64,000 nucleotides of DNA from Mixta mediterraneensis (GCF_014946725.1 NZ_JACFXY010000002.1:248001-312000); one strand, 5' to 3'. Numbered from the stretch's first letter, positions 9,435 to 19,678 are shown. The notes: generated by a model not told the origin, from the sequence alone. Made by a program: numbers and translations.

Positions 9435-10001
9435 ATGAAATGTGCAATCTTGGTAATGGCAGCCGGTTTTGGTCGGCGTTTTCGCGAGCAGGGCGGCGGG
9501 CAAAAATTACTGGCGAAAATTCGGGGGTTACCGATATTGAGCCATAGCTTAAATCAGGCGCTGGCAACGGGCGCAGATGTTTTCGTGGTTACCCAACCCG
9601 AAGATCGGGCGATTCACTCCCTGCTAAGCGGCTGCCAGCCGGTTTATTGTCAAAGTCGCGGCTTAGGTGAATCGATTGCTGCGGGTGTACACGCAGCGGC
9701 GACTTATGACGGCTGGATCGTTGCGCTTGGTGATATGCCGTGGCTGAAAACGTCCAGTTACCTGGCGGTGATGGATGCATTACGGTCCGAACAGGTTGTT
9801 CGCCCCTGGGTGAATAACCAGCCGGGACATCCGGTAGGTTTCAGCAAATTTTTTTACTCACAGCTGGTGGCGTTGGAACACGATGAAGGCGCCCGCTCGC
9901 TGCTGACAACGCATCCCGCAACGTTACTTCCTTTAGACGATCCGGGTTGCCTGAGCGATGTCGATTACCCCGCCAGTTTAGCGTCAGGGAGAAATGCATG
10001 A
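9435..10001 (+). CDS. MocA/MobA-like molybdenum cofactor nucleotidyltransferase
   Basis: This 188-residue NTP-transferase starts with the nucleotide-binding loop AAGFGRRFREQGGGQKLL. It carries the LGDMPWL Mg-binding motif (near residue 101) and NNQPGHPVGFS (near residue 126), as in MocA, which makes molybdopterin cytosine dinucleotide from MPT and CTP. PaoABC-type oxidases use the cytosine dinucleotide cofactor, so the location next to the oxidase fits. CTP versus GTP specificity is inferred from context. It overlaps the next gene by ATGA. Confidence 0.82.
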   Translation: MKCAILVMAAGFGRRFREQGGGQKLLAKIRGLPILSHSLNQALATGADVFVVTQPEDRAIHSLLSGCQPVYCQSRGLGESIAAGVHAAATYDGWIVALGDMPWLKTSSYLAVMDALRSEQVVRPWVNNQPGHPVGFSKFFYSQLVALEHDEGARSLLTTHPATLLPLDDPGCLSDVDYPASLASGRNA

Positions 10002-10966
10002 TTACGCTTGACCAACGCGTGATAGACAGCGCTATACGCTGGCTTCAGTCATCGCAACCTGTTTGGCTTTGCACGGTTTTGCATACTTATGGCTCATCGC
10101 CGCGGGCGCCCGGCACGATGATGGGCATCAACAATCAGGGAGACTCTTGCGGTTCGCTGTCTGGCGGCTGTATTGAAGAGGATTTCCTCCAGCAGCTGGC
10201 CAGCGGGGCTTATCAGAACAGCAGTCAAATCGTACGTTATGGCGAAGGCGGATTGCGTCCCAACGTCGAACTACCGTGCGGCGGCAGCGTGGATGTACTC
10301 ATCGAATATCTGCCTGTTGATACTGCCAGTGCAGAACTCCTGAGCGCTATGCACGCCGCGTTATTCGGTAAACACTATCTGGTAAAAAAATTGCAACCCG
10401 GCCAGCGCGCGCAGTGGGAATGCTTTCCTGCGGATACGGTATTACCTGTGCTTTCCCATTCCCAGGAAGAAGTGGTGATCCCGGTTGGCGCGATCCCACA
10501 ATTACTGATTGCGGGTTATTCAGTGGTGGCTTTTGAATGCATTCGTTTAGCGCTAATTCTCGGTTTTAAGGTGACGGTATGTGAACATCGAGCCAGTCAG
10601 CTTGCAGAAATTGAACAGCAATTTGGTACGGATCTTAACGTCTGTATCGTGCCGCAACATCCGGCGAAATGGCTGGAACAGCATAAAATTAGCAGCAAAA
10701 TGGCCATTCTTTCACTGACTCACGATCCGCGTATTGATGAGCTAACTATGATGGAGGCCGTAAACACGCCCGCTTTTTATCTTGGCGTGATGGGTTCGGC
10801 CCGCAACAGCGCCAAACGACGCCAGCGATTAGGTGATATTGGCGGCCTGAGTGACGCAGAACTGAGGCGAATACAGGCCCCGGTCGGTATGAAGATTGGC
10901 AGCAAAACCCCTGCTGAAATTGCTTTATCGGTGATGGCAGATGTGGTGAGGGCGAAAAACCTTTAA
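9998..10966 (+). CDS. paoD: XdhC/CoxF-family oxidase maturation factor (PaoD-like)
   Basis: This 322-residue protein has the XdhC N-terminal domain (TYGSSPRAPGTMM, GSLSGGCIEEDF, ELPCGGSVDVLIE) and a C-terminal Rossmann domain (LLIAGYSVVAFECIRLALILGF). XdhC-family chaperones bind the finished molybdenum cofactor, aid its sulfuration and insert it into the apo-enzyme. The ATG at 9998 overlaps the mocA-like stop and is chosen over an upstream start at 9947. The overlap implies translational coupling. It is about the size of E. coli PaoD (318 residues). Confidence 0.85.
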   Translation: MITLDQRVIDSAIRWLQSSQPVWLCTVLHTYGSSPRAPGTMMGINNQGDSCGSLSGGCIEEDFLQQLASGAYQNSSQIVRYGEGGLRPNVELPCGGSVDVLIEYLPVDTASAELLSAMHAALFGKHYLVKKLQPGQRAQWECFPADTVLPVLSHSQEEVVIPVGAIPQLLIAGYSVVAFECIRLALILGFKVTVCEHRASQLAEIEQQFGTDLNVCIVPQHPAKWLEQHKISSKMAILSLTHDPRIDELTMMEAVNTPAFYLGVMGSARNSAKRRQRLGDIGGLSDAELRRIQAPVGMKIGSKTPAEIALSVMADVVRAKNL

Positions 10967-10999
10967 GGCCTGCGGTGTGGCTGAATTTGATTGATAGCA

Positions 11000-11021
11000 A
11001 GCCCGCGTTAAGAGGCGGGCT
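11000..11021. terminator. Hairpin between convergent paoD and thiY
   Basis: AGCCCGC (11000-11006) and GCGGGCT (11015-11021) form a 7-bp GC-rich stem between two convergent genes. There is no good T-run on either side, so this is a weak or bidirectional terminator. Confidence 0.45.
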
Positions 11022-11045
11022 GAACATTAAGCCGGATCCTTTCGA

Positions 11046-12014
11046 TTAATGAATTTCCGTTGCGTAATTTTTTACGGGCGTTATTTTTCTGATGAGTTTG
11101 TTATCAAATAAAAACTGCTCATACGCCTGATAACGCGCTGTATCCAGTTTTGCCGGATGAGTGGCAAATAAGGGCAGCGATTTTATCCATGCCTGATGAT
11201 TTAATTCAGTGTTTAATTCAGGATGCCGGCTGGCAAAAACTTTCCAGCTCTCTTCAGGATGCGCCTGGAGATACTCGGCTCCTTTTTCCAGTGCGATAAG
11301 GAATTTTTTAATCTTTGGCTCGGCGACCGCATCACGATTAGCCACAATGATTAATTCATCATAAGCGGGCACGCCGTAATCTTCGACATTCAGCACCATC
11401 GGATCTTTGCCCTGCAGCTTTATTTCCAGCGCTTCAATATTTCGATAACCGCCGATGACCGCATCCACTTTACCGGTCAATAACGCGCTGGTGAGCTGAA
11501 AATTAACGTTAATCAGCTTTACCGCATCAGCATTAAGATTGTCATGCTTCAGCATAGTTGCCAGCGTGGCCTGCTCAATACCGCTAACGGAATAACCTAC
11601 CGTTTTACCTTTGAGGTCGGCTGGCGATTTTACATTTTTATCCAGCGTGATAACTGTATTAAGCGGCGTGTTGATCAACGTACCAACCCGAACCAGGGGT
11701 AAGCCTTGATCGGCGAAGAAGTGGATCTGTGGTTCGTAAGTAATGGCCAAATCGGCCTGTTTTGCCGCAACCAGGCGAGGCGGCAAAGCAGGATCGGATG
11801 GCGGGACGATTTTTACATCCAGCCCTTGTGCTTTAAACGCACCAATCTGTTCGGCCACCATAATCGGGGCGTGATCGGGATTAATGTACCAGTCGAGCAT
11901 CAGCGTCAGTTTTTCATTGGCGCTGGCCTGAGTGACGAAGGCCGCGCTGAATAACACGCCCTTTACTAGCGGTCTGAACATGTTTTTACTCTTATTGTTG
12001 AGGTTATTAATCAT
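11046..12014 (-). CDS. thiY: ABC transporter substrate-binding protein for thiamine pyrimidine precursor (ThiY-like)
   Basis: This is a 322-residue periplasmic protein of the NMT1/THI5-like family. It has a signal peptide (hydrophobic core VKGVLFSAAFVTQASA) and the family pattern LTLMLDWYINPDHAPIMVAEQIGAF near the mature N-terminus. ThiY binds N-formyl-4-amino-5-aminomethyl-2-methylpyrimidine, a thiamine breakdown product. The outer ATG (12014) overlaps the thiX stop by 8 bp. A second ATG at 11981 would give a shorter, more typical leader. It is the last gene of the TPP-riboswitch operon tenA-thiZ-thiX-thiY. Confidence 0.85.
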   Translation of the reverse strand: MINNLNNKSKNMFRPLVKGVLFSAAFVTQASANEKLTLMLDWYINPDHAPIMVAEQIGAFKAQGLDVKIVPPSDPALPPRLVAAKQADLAITYEPQIHFFADQGLPLVRVGTLINTPLNTVITLDKNVKSPADLKGKTVGYSVSGIEQATLATMLKHDNLNADAVKLINVNFQLTSALLTGKVDAVIGGYRNIEALEIKLQGKDPMVLNVEDYGVPAYDELIIVANRDAVAEPKIKKFLIALEKGAEYLQAHPEESWKVFASRHPELNTELNHQAWIKSLPLFATHPAKLDTARYQAYEQFLFDNKLIRKITPVKNYATEIH

Positions 12015-12768
12015 TTTCCGGCATCCAGTTGATCAGCCGGCGCAGCAGGGCATCGATTACCGCCCAGATGAAAAGGGTCATCAGCACCAAAATAAATAAC
12101 GCGGCAAAACAAATATCACTTTGCATGCGAGCATTCGCATTGAGCATGACGTAGCCCAGTCCTTCAGCCGAGCCGACCCATTCGCCAATAATCGCGCCGA
12201 TTGGCGCGACGGCCGCCGCCATGCGTAAACCTGAGCCAAAGGCCGGTAAGGCGGCCATGATCCGCACGTGGCGTAACAGGGCAAGCGGAGAGGCGCGCAT
12301 GGTGCGCGCTAAATCGAGGTAATCGTTGTTAACACGGCGCATACCGTCGAAAAAAGTGGACGTCACCGGGAAGAAAATGACCAGCACCGCCATCACGACT
12401 TTGGCGCTCATACCAAAACCAAACCACAATACCAGCAGCGGCGCTAGGGCAAAGACGGGAATGGCCTGGCTGGTCAGCACCAGCGGCATCAGCCAGCGTT
12501 GCAAGCGCGGCGAAAAAATCATGCCCAGCGCCAGGCCGCATCCCAGCAGTACACCAATCGCTAATCCGCTGGCAATTTCTGACAGCGTAATCAGGCTGTG
12601 ATAAGCCAAAAACAGACGGTTGTTCCACATCGCCTGGATCACCGACGAAGGCGAGGGCAACAGGAAGGCGGGAATGCTGTCGCTAAGGGTTGCCAGCCAC
12701 CATAATGCCGTCAAACCGATAAACACCGTTAATCCGCGGCCGAAACGCGTGCCGGTACTCTGCTTCAT
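12007..12768 (-). CDS. thiX: ABC transporter permease for thiamine pyrimidine precursor (ThiX-like)
   Basis: The 253-residue inner-membrane protein has about six hydrophobic segments and a BPD_transp_1 EAA-like loop (LDLARTMRASPLALLRHVRI). It belongs to the SsuC/TauC/ThiX family. It overlaps both neighbours by a few bases (4 bp with thiZ, 8 bp with thiY), so the operon is translationally coupled. The gene appears intact, but the ATPase it depends on is interrupted. Confidence 0.87.
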   Translation of the reverse strand: MKQSTGTRFGRGLTVFIGLTALWWLATLSDSIPAFLLPSPSSVIQAMWNNRLFLAYHSLITLSEIASGLAIGVLLGCGLALGMIFSPRLQRWLMPLVLTSQAIPVFALAPLLVLWFGFGMSAKVVMAVLVIFFPVTSTFFDGMRRVNNDYLDLARTMRASPLALLRHVRIMAALPAFGSGLRMAAAVAPIGAIIGEWVGSAEGLGYVMLNANARMQSDICFAALFILVLMTLFIWAVIDALLRRLINWMPEND

Positions 12769-13505
12769 CCTGCCGCCTCGAGTAACTGTTGTAACAGCTC
12801 GCCCTGGCTTCGCATCAGTTCAGGATCGTCAGGGGCACGAGGTGGCAACCCTGCGATGTTATGTGAATCATCAATGCCTGCCGGATACGGTGAGAGCACC
12901 AGCAGCTGGTGACTCAGGCGGCAGGCTTCCGCCGGGTCGTGGGTGATCAGCAGAACCGTATGTTCTGCCAGAAGCTCCGCCGCTAACGTCTGAATTTGTG
13001 TTCGGGTAATGGCATCCAGCGCCGAGAAGGGTTCATCCATCAGCACAATCGGCTGGCGCTCGTACAGCGTGCGTGCCAGCGCCGCCCGTTACCGCATACC
13101 GCCGGACAGCGTCGCGGGCAGCGCATTTTCGTAACGATGCAACCCTACGCGTTCAAGTAAGTGCCTGGCCCAGTCCCGATCGGGCCTTTCACCACGCAGG
13201 CGAGCGCCGAGTGCGACATTCTCAATCACTGTCAGCCACGGATACAGCAGATCTTTTTGTCCCATCCAGGCGATGCGATCCGTTAAAGGCAGATCATCAC
13301 TGCCAGTGACTGTGCCGGATGTGGGTTGTGACAGCCCCGCAATAATCCGCAACAGACTGGTTTTGCCTGCACCGCTGGCACCTAACAGCGCAACGAACTG
13401 ACCGCCGCTGATAGTAAGATTCAGCCGGTTAAAAATGATGTGCTGGCCGAATGTCAGGCTGAGATCTCTCACCTTAATGCCAGGCGGTGTGCTGCGTAGG
13501 CTCAT
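12765..13505 (-). pseudogene. thiZ: ABC transporter ATPase ThiZ, in-frame TAA in the signature motif
   Basis: A single frame of 247 codons encodes an SsuB/ThiZ-type ATPase. Walker A is GASGAGKTS, the signature region LSGGMR, Walker B IVLMDEP and the switch histidine LLITHDPAEA. Codon 139 (complement of 13089-13091) is TAA, exactly where the conserved glutamine of LSGGMRQR belongs, so CAA to TAA is the simplest event. The rest of the frame is open and conserved, which marks a young nonsense mutation. The truncated product lacks Walker B and cannot hydrolyse ATP. A restart at ATG 13046 would encode only the C-terminal third. Confidence 0.9.
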
Positions 13506-14200
13506 AAGGAACTCAACCCGTTTGTGGCATTTAATCCCATTTGCCAGAATGCGCTTTCTAACTGGGTCGCAGTGGTAAAGATGTTGGCTAATGCGTCAAA
13601 ACGGCCTTCACCGCCGCGCTGGCGGGCAATGGATTCAAACAGCTCCAGCGAAGCCTGTACGCCCGCCAGATAGCTTTCATCACCGTAGTTTTGCATCCAG
13701 GCAGCATAAGGATTCCCGGCCATTACCGTAGCGGGATCGCTTAACAATCGCAGACCAATTTCGGCATAACCGGCCACGCAAGGCATCAATGCCGCCAGCA
13801 GATCCAGCGCATCGCCTGAATGCCCGGTGTCCAGTACATAACGGGTGTAATTCATGGTTTCAGCGGTTTCGGATTGATTAACGATGTCGCTTTCGCTCAA
13901 TCCCCATTGTGTGCAGTAAGAAAGGTGTAAAGGCAGTTCGTTGACGATGGCATTCAGGGAAATCGTTGCAGCACGCATTTCTGGCAAGGTATGAAGCTTG
14001 CTAACTAACAGTGCATAAGCGCGGGCGAAGTGCAGCAGGAACAGATAATCTTGCGTGAGATAGTGGCGAAAAGCGGGCTGGGGAAGGGTGCCGCTCGCTA
14101 ATTGTTGAACAAAATCATGAGAAACATAATCGTGTCAGTGATGACCAGCCTGCTGGCGAAGGCGTCCGTAAAGACCCCCGTTGAACATTGAAAGAGACAC
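13502..14200 (-). pseudogene. tenA: TenA-like aminopyrimidine aminohydrolase, early in-frame TGA
   Basis: The frame read from 14200 (GTG, 4 bases after GGAGG) or 14188 (ATG) encodes a full TenA of about 230 residues. TGA at 14137-14135 stands where a tryptophan is expected (LRQQAGHH-stop-HDYVSHDF), a TGG to TGA change. Downstream, the catalytic signature residues remain: Asp in YLTQDYLFL, Cys in MPCVAGYAEIG, Glu near ESAFWQM. TenA hydrolyses aminomethylpyrimidine to HMP, the step after ThiYXZ uptake. Restart at an internal ATG (13987) would lose the first 67 codons, including the Asp. It is the first gene after the TPP riboswitch and overlaps thiZ by 4 bp. Confidence 0.85.
14081..14088 (+). 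promoter_or_regulatory. KOPS (FtsK-orienting sequence) GGGAAGGG
   Basis: This matches GGGNAGGG on the + strand, so it points rightwards to dif about 490 bp away, as expected for the left replichore. It lies within the broken tenA gene. A single 8-mer is weak evidence; its value is the agreement with the oppositely oriented copies right of dif. Confidence 0.55.
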
Positions 14201-14201
14201 A

Positions 14202-14227
14202 GGACCTCCAGTGATAAGTGGAGATCC
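14202..14227 (-). promoter_or_regulatory. tenA: Hairpin sequestering the tenA Shine-Dalgarno
   Basis: On the transcript strand GGATCTCCA (14227-14219) can pair with TGGAGGTCC (14210-14202), which contains the GGAGG ribosome binding site of tenA. This is a plausible translational expression platform for the TPP riboswitch lying about 45 bp upstream. The pairing was found by eye. Confidence 0.5.
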
Positions 14228-14271
14228 GGGCATACTGAGATAAGAACAGGCATTTGCTGAGTGCGATTGCC

Positions 14272-14358
14272 AACCCGTCCCTTCGCTGGCATGACCCAGA
14301 TCAGGTTCAAAGGGTTCGGCTTTCGCCGTCTCAGCCCATTACAGGACGCCCCTCGGAG
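14272..14358 (-). ncRNA. TPP riboswitch (THI element)
   Basis: Read on the minus strand, the segment contains the thi-box core: CTGTAATGGGCTGAGA, then AACCCTTTGAACCTGATC, then GGGTCATGCCAGCGAAGGGA. These are the pyrimidine-sensing and pyrophosphate-sensing helices of the thiamine pyrophosphate riboswitch. It lies upstream of tenA-thiZ-thiX-thiY and would repress the operon when TPP is plentiful. The boundaries are approximate. Confidence 0.95.
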
Positions 14359-14574
14359 ACACTTTTTATACGTCAAATAATTGTTAAATTCAACGTAAGG
14401 ATAAATTCGCCAAGGCAGACGCTCCAGCGACGCAGACGTTTTTCGATTACACAGCCTGAATGACGGCGTAGCTTTTTTCGACATGGTTAACAGCATCAGC
14501 AGAGAGCAGCCAGATAAAGTGACAAACTCGCCGTATGTCCAAAAGTGGCATTATCAAATTGGACTCCCAACCAG

Positions 14575-14602
14575 AAGGCGCATAATGTATATTATGTTAA
14601 AT
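14575..14602 (+). other. dif: dif chromosome-dimer resolution site
   Basis: This 28-bp site matches E. coli dif at 25 of 28 positions as recalled; the only differences are the three outermost bases of the XerC arm. The XerC arm reads GGCGCATAA, the central region TGTATA and the XerD arm TTATGTTAAAT. XerC/XerD recombine here, activated by FtsK, to resolve chromosome dimers at division. It sits in a gene-free gap about 220 bp upstream of the TPP riboswitch. Confidence 0.93.
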
Positions 14603-15097
14603 TAACACTCCGCCGCTTATCCAACACTCATATCTCTGCCCCCGCCTGCCATATTTTTACCGTCAAGATGAAGCTGCCTGGCTCCATGCCTGGCCTGCGA
14701 GCGAAAACAAGCGCCCTGCGATATAAATGCAGGGCTTGAGGTTTAGCGCTCATAGCCGAAAAGGATATAACCGGGTTCTGGCAAGCAAGCGTTGACTTAA
14801 GTGGATGTCTGGACACAACGTGGAATAACCTCGCACTGCATAACAACAATACCAGTACGAAGCTGTTTGCTCCCCTGCTATGATTTATTCAATAAAACCA
14901 GCTTTAACGTCCTGTCAAAACCGGCACGTCTCAACGGAACAGGATTCGATGTCATATCAAATCGCGACTGATAAATTTTATGCAACAATGCGGCCCCTGT
15001 ATTTTTACCTGTCTCCGTCCTCAGTATTGAAGCCTGAGCCTGACGGCAATCAGAAAGGATCCCTCTCAATGTCAATGACATTAACAAAGGAAAGAAA
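14603..15097. other. Gene-free region right of dif
   Basis: Only short chance ORFs are present. A 7-bp hairpin (GCCCTGC 14713-14719, GCAGGGC 14729-14735) lies about 110 bp from dif. AAAGGAAAG just before 15098 is the ribosome binding site of the next gene. Nothing else was recognised. Confidence 0.5.
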
Positions 15098-15526
15098 ATG
15101 AAAAAACGACTGACCGCAGCCGCAATGGCGTCCATATTACTGCTTCCTGCCGCCACCATGGCTGAAGCACAGACCGGGCGTGCCGTTGCGCCTGAAAACC
15201 ACAGCGCACCGGCGGTAACGCAGCACCATCAACAGGTAAACACCGGACAACTGTTCACCCTAACGCTGCCAGCAAACCCTTCCACCGGCTAAACGTGGAT
15301 ATTGCGCATCCTGCCTTCGCAGGTATCCTTTGTTTCATCTGATTACAGACAATCAGACGAATGTAAATCCGGCATGACCGGCTGCGATGGCGCGCAGGTT
15401 TTTACCTTCAGAGCAGAAAAGGCCGGTCATGGCGTGATTGAACTGATATACAGCCGCCCGTGGGAGCAGGTAAAAAATAAGATATGGATGGAACAGGTTA
15501 AAATCACTGATCCGACTAGTCACTAA
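15098..15526 (+). pseudogene. Secreted I42-family (chagasin-like) protease inhibitor, interrupted by TAA
   Basis: The frame encodes about 142 residues with a signal peptide (MKKRLTAAAMASILLLPAATMAEA). An inhibitor_I42 domain follows: LFTLTLPANPSTG, then VFTFRAEKAGHGVIELIYSRPWE. Codon 65 (15290-15292) is TAA where the family motif NPSTGYTW has tyrosine, so TAC or TAT to TAA is likely. The next codons read TWILRILP in the same frame. Family members inhibit papain-like cysteine proteases. The stop removes most of the inhibitory fold, and no ribosome binding site for a restart is obvious. Confidence 0.82.
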
Positions 15527-15760
15527 GCGGGAGTAGTAGACATGCTGTGTCATTCCGGCAATATACGTCAGTAAAGGAATGACACCTATCCCAGCCCTTC
15601 GGTTTCGATAAGGTACTTAAGGTGCTTCAGTCCGGCCAGATTCTGACAGGTAACGTTTCTCTTAATTAGCCATCATGGCTTTGGCCGTCAGCATAAATTT
15701 CAAAAATTGTTCCGTCCCTGCACGGCTATGTTGAAATCCCTGCCATTAACGCTTCTTACC
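15527..15760. other. Intergenic region between the I42 pseudogene and the IS21-type element
   Basis: There is no convincing gene, only short non-homologous ORFs. It may hold remains of whatever the insertion sequence disrupted, but nothing was recognised. Confidence 0.4.
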
Positions 15761-15822
15761 TGTCAATACCGATCGAATTCTGACCCACCCTGCCAAAGTA
15801 AAACTGACCCACCCCCTTTGAA

Positions 15823-17636
<1,814 letters not shown>

Positions 17637-17721
17637 TGGCAGTGCCTTAAAACTGCCATTTTTACCCTAGGTGGGTCAGATTTACATCGGCAGGTGGGCC
17701 AGTTTTACATCGGTAGCGACA

Positions 17722-18064
17722 CTATGCCAAAGCTGTTACTTGTTTTATTGTTAATTATCAGTCAGTTATGATGAATGGGAGTTATTGCTGATAACATTGA
17801 ATATGTTAGTTCAACGCAAACGGTTGCTTACATTGGCAACCGTTTGCTCCGCGAAAAGCTTCCCTGAAAATATATTTTTCATTACGAAAGAGAAGTTCAG
17901 ATCGAAAAATTTATGCACTATTACCGTGCGCGGTGCGCCAAAACAGCGCATTGCGGCTGGTTGAAAAATTCATTTACAGCGGGCTATGGAATTCGGCAGG
18001 CAGAAGGGAAATCTAAATGTTATGGTGAAACGGTCGAACCTGAAATTACATAAGGAACAGTGAG
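17722..18064. other. Intergenic region between the IS21-type element and ydfG
   Basis: No gene is present. It contains the paired palindromes described separately at 17816-17847. AAGGAACA upstream of 18065 is the ydfG ribosome binding site. Confidence 0.5.
17816..17847. repeat. Perfect 12-bp inverted repeat, LacI-family-operator-like
   Basis: GCAAACGGTTGC (17816-17827) and GCAACCGTTTGC (17836-17847) are exact reverse complements separated by 8 bp. Each arm is itself a near-palindrome of the GCAANCGNTTGC type bound by LacI/GalR-family repressors. Centre-to-centre spacing is 20 bp. No T-run follows, so a terminator is unlikely. No LacI-type gene lies nearby in the window. Confidence 0.6.
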
Positions 18065-18811
18065 ATGATTATTTTTGTTACCGGTGCGACAGCCGGTTTT
18101 GGTCAAAGTATCACCCGCCGATTCATTGAGACAGGTCACAAGGTTATTGCCAGCGGACGCCGCGCCGAACGTTTACAGGCGCTGAAAGAGGAGCTGGGAG
18201 ATAACGTCTATACGGTGCAACTGGACGTGCGTAATCGCGCTGCTATTGAAGAAGCCGTCGCCGCATTACCGTCTGAATGGCGCGACATTGATGTTCTGGT
18301 GAATAACGCCGGGCTGGCGCTGGGGATTGAACCGGCGCATAAAGCAAATGTTGAAGACTGGGAAAACATGATCGACACCAATACGAAAGGACTGGTGTAT
18401 ATGACTCGCGCCCTGCTGCCACAGATGGTTGAGCGCAATATCGGCCACATCATCAATATTGGTTCGATTGCCGGAAGCTGGCCGTATGCGGGCGGTAACG
18501 TCTATGGCGCGACCAAAGCTTTTGTGCGTCAGTTCAGCCTTAACCTGCGCACGGATTTACACGGCACCGCGCTACGTGTGACAGATATTGAGCCAGGGCT
18601 GGTTGGCGGCACTGAATTTTCTAGTGTGCGCTTTAAGGGTGACGACGATAAAGCGGGACAGGTTTACGAAGGGGCGACAGCATTAACGCCGCAGGATGTG
18701 ACTGAAGCGGTCTATTGGGTAGCGACATTGCCGAAACATGTCAATATAAACAGCCTGGAGATGATGCCAGTCAGCCAGACGCTGGCAGGGCTGAAAGTGC
18801 ATAAGCCATGA
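18065..18811 (+). CDS. ydfG: NADP-dependent 3-hydroxy acid dehydrogenase YdfG
   Basis: This 248-residue short-chain dehydrogenase has the cofactor loop [12 protein letters not shown] near residue 82, catalytic Ser in INIGSIAG and YGATK near residue 147. The sequence follows E. coli YdfG closely. YdfG oxidises serine, allo-threonine and 3-hydroxy acids and reduces malonic semialdehyde. The ATG at 18065 is preceded by AAGGAACA. It is followed at once by a strong terminator and by ynfA on the other strand. Confidence 0.95.
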   Translation: MIIFVTGATAGFGQSITRRFIETGHKVIASGRRAERLQALKEELGDNVYTVQLDVRNRAAIEEAVAALPSEWRDIDVLVNNAGLALGIEPAHKANVEDWENMIDTNTKGLVYMTRALLPQMVERNIGHIINIGSIAGSWPYAGGNVYGATKAFVRQFSLNLRTDLHGTALRVTDIEPGLVGGTEFSSVRFKGDDDKAGQVYEGATALTPQDVTEAVYWVATLPKHVNINSLEMMPVSQTLAGLKVHKP

Positions 18812-18814
18812 TAT

Positions 18815-18844
18815 AAACAGCCAGCCCACCGCGGCTGGCTGTTT
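18815..18844. terminator. Bidirectional terminator between ydfG and ynfA
   Basis: A 12-bp stem (AAACAGCCAGCC 18815-18826 with GGCTGGCTGTTT 18833-18844) lies just after the ydfG stop. It lies directly next to the position of the original ynfA stop (18845-18847), so it serves both converging genes. Confidence 0.85.
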
Positions 18845-19175
18845 TCAGGCTCGTCCCCAACCCATCACCATGATCAACATGCCTGATGAAGGCGATGGAA
18901 GCCCCGCTCCAGTCCCAGACGCTTAACTTTACCCCTTCCACCAGACGCAACCATAGCAACGCGGTTAAAACATACACGCCGCCATACGCTGCATACACGC
19001 GTCCACTGGCAACGGGATGTAATGTCAACAACCACACAAACAGAGCCAGACTTGCTGCTGCGGGAATCAGCCACCAAACCGAAGCGCCCTTCTTTAGCCA
19101 CAGCCACGGTAAAAAACAGCCAATAATTTCTGCCAGCGCAGTAAGGAAAAACAGTAAAACGGTTTTAACCAGCAT
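18845..19175 (-). pseudogene. ynfA: Inner-membrane protein YnfA (UPF0060), C-terminal frameshift
   Basis: The first 90 or so residues match YnfA ([32 protein letters not shown]), a four-helix membrane protein. After WSGASIAFI the frame shifts. Reading the next frame gives [12 protein letters not shown] and a stop at 18845-18847, the expected YnfA ending, so about one base was gained near 18882. The unshifted frame runs on as [10 protein letters not shown] through the terminator into ydfG to a stop at 18771. It replaces the last transmembrane helix with about 40 unrelated residues. YnfA's function is not firmly known. Confidence 0.82.
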
Positions 19176-19303
19176 CTCTCTCTCACAAACTTAAACGAAA
19201 GGCTCATCGCTGGTGAGCACAGAAACGGCAATGATATACTAAGCCTATCCGTGGTAACAGCCGTTCCCGTTGGCGATGTCTACGTTAACCGAAGGAAATT
19301 ACG

Positions 19304-19627
19304 ATGAAAAAAATGATTCCGGCCCTGATTGTGGCCCTGCTTTCTGCATCAGCATTTACTGCCAGCGCCACCACTAATCGGGTGATTATTGAAGATGGCA
19401 GCAGCGCCGCCAGCAATGAAGCGGCACGTCAGAGCAAAGAACAATGGAACGACACGCGTATGTTGCGTAATAAGGTCAATACACGCGTGGAGAAAGAGTT
19501 CGACAAAACCGACCGGGCGTTTGATACCCGCGATAAGTGCGAGCAAAGTATGAACATCAACGCCTACTGGGAACCCAATACCTTACGCTGCCTTGATCGT
19601 CGCTCTGGTCGCCCGGTTACCCCCTGA
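19304..19627 (+). CDS. ynfB: YnfB, DUF1283 family secreted protein
   Basis: The 107-residue protein has a signal peptide ([22 protein letters not shown]) and a short charged mature part with two cysteines (DKCEQSMN and LRCLD). It matches the DUF1283 family (E. coli YnfB). The function is unknown. The ATG is preceded by GAAGGAA. It lies between ynfA (divergent) and ynfD, as in E. coli. Confidence 0.92.
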   Translation: MKKMIPALIVALLSASAFTASATTNRVIIEDGSSAASNEAARQSKEQWNDTRMLRNKVNTRVEKEFDKTDRAFDTRDKCEQSMNINAYWEPNTLRCLDRRSGRPVTP

Positions 19628-19678
19628 TGTTAACCGGCTGCTATAGTAATGACGGACCTGTTACATAAGGAGAAGGTA

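Noticed and set aside
12791..12800. GTTGTAAC core resembling a Tus-binding Ter site
   Set aside because: Flanking bases do not match the Ter consensus, and it lies within the thiZ coding sequence. No other Ter candidate was seen.
14098..14496. 132-residue minus-strand ORF over the TPP riboswitch
   Set aside because: It overlaps the tenA start in another frame and the riboswitch aptamer, and has no recognisable domain. It is a shadow.
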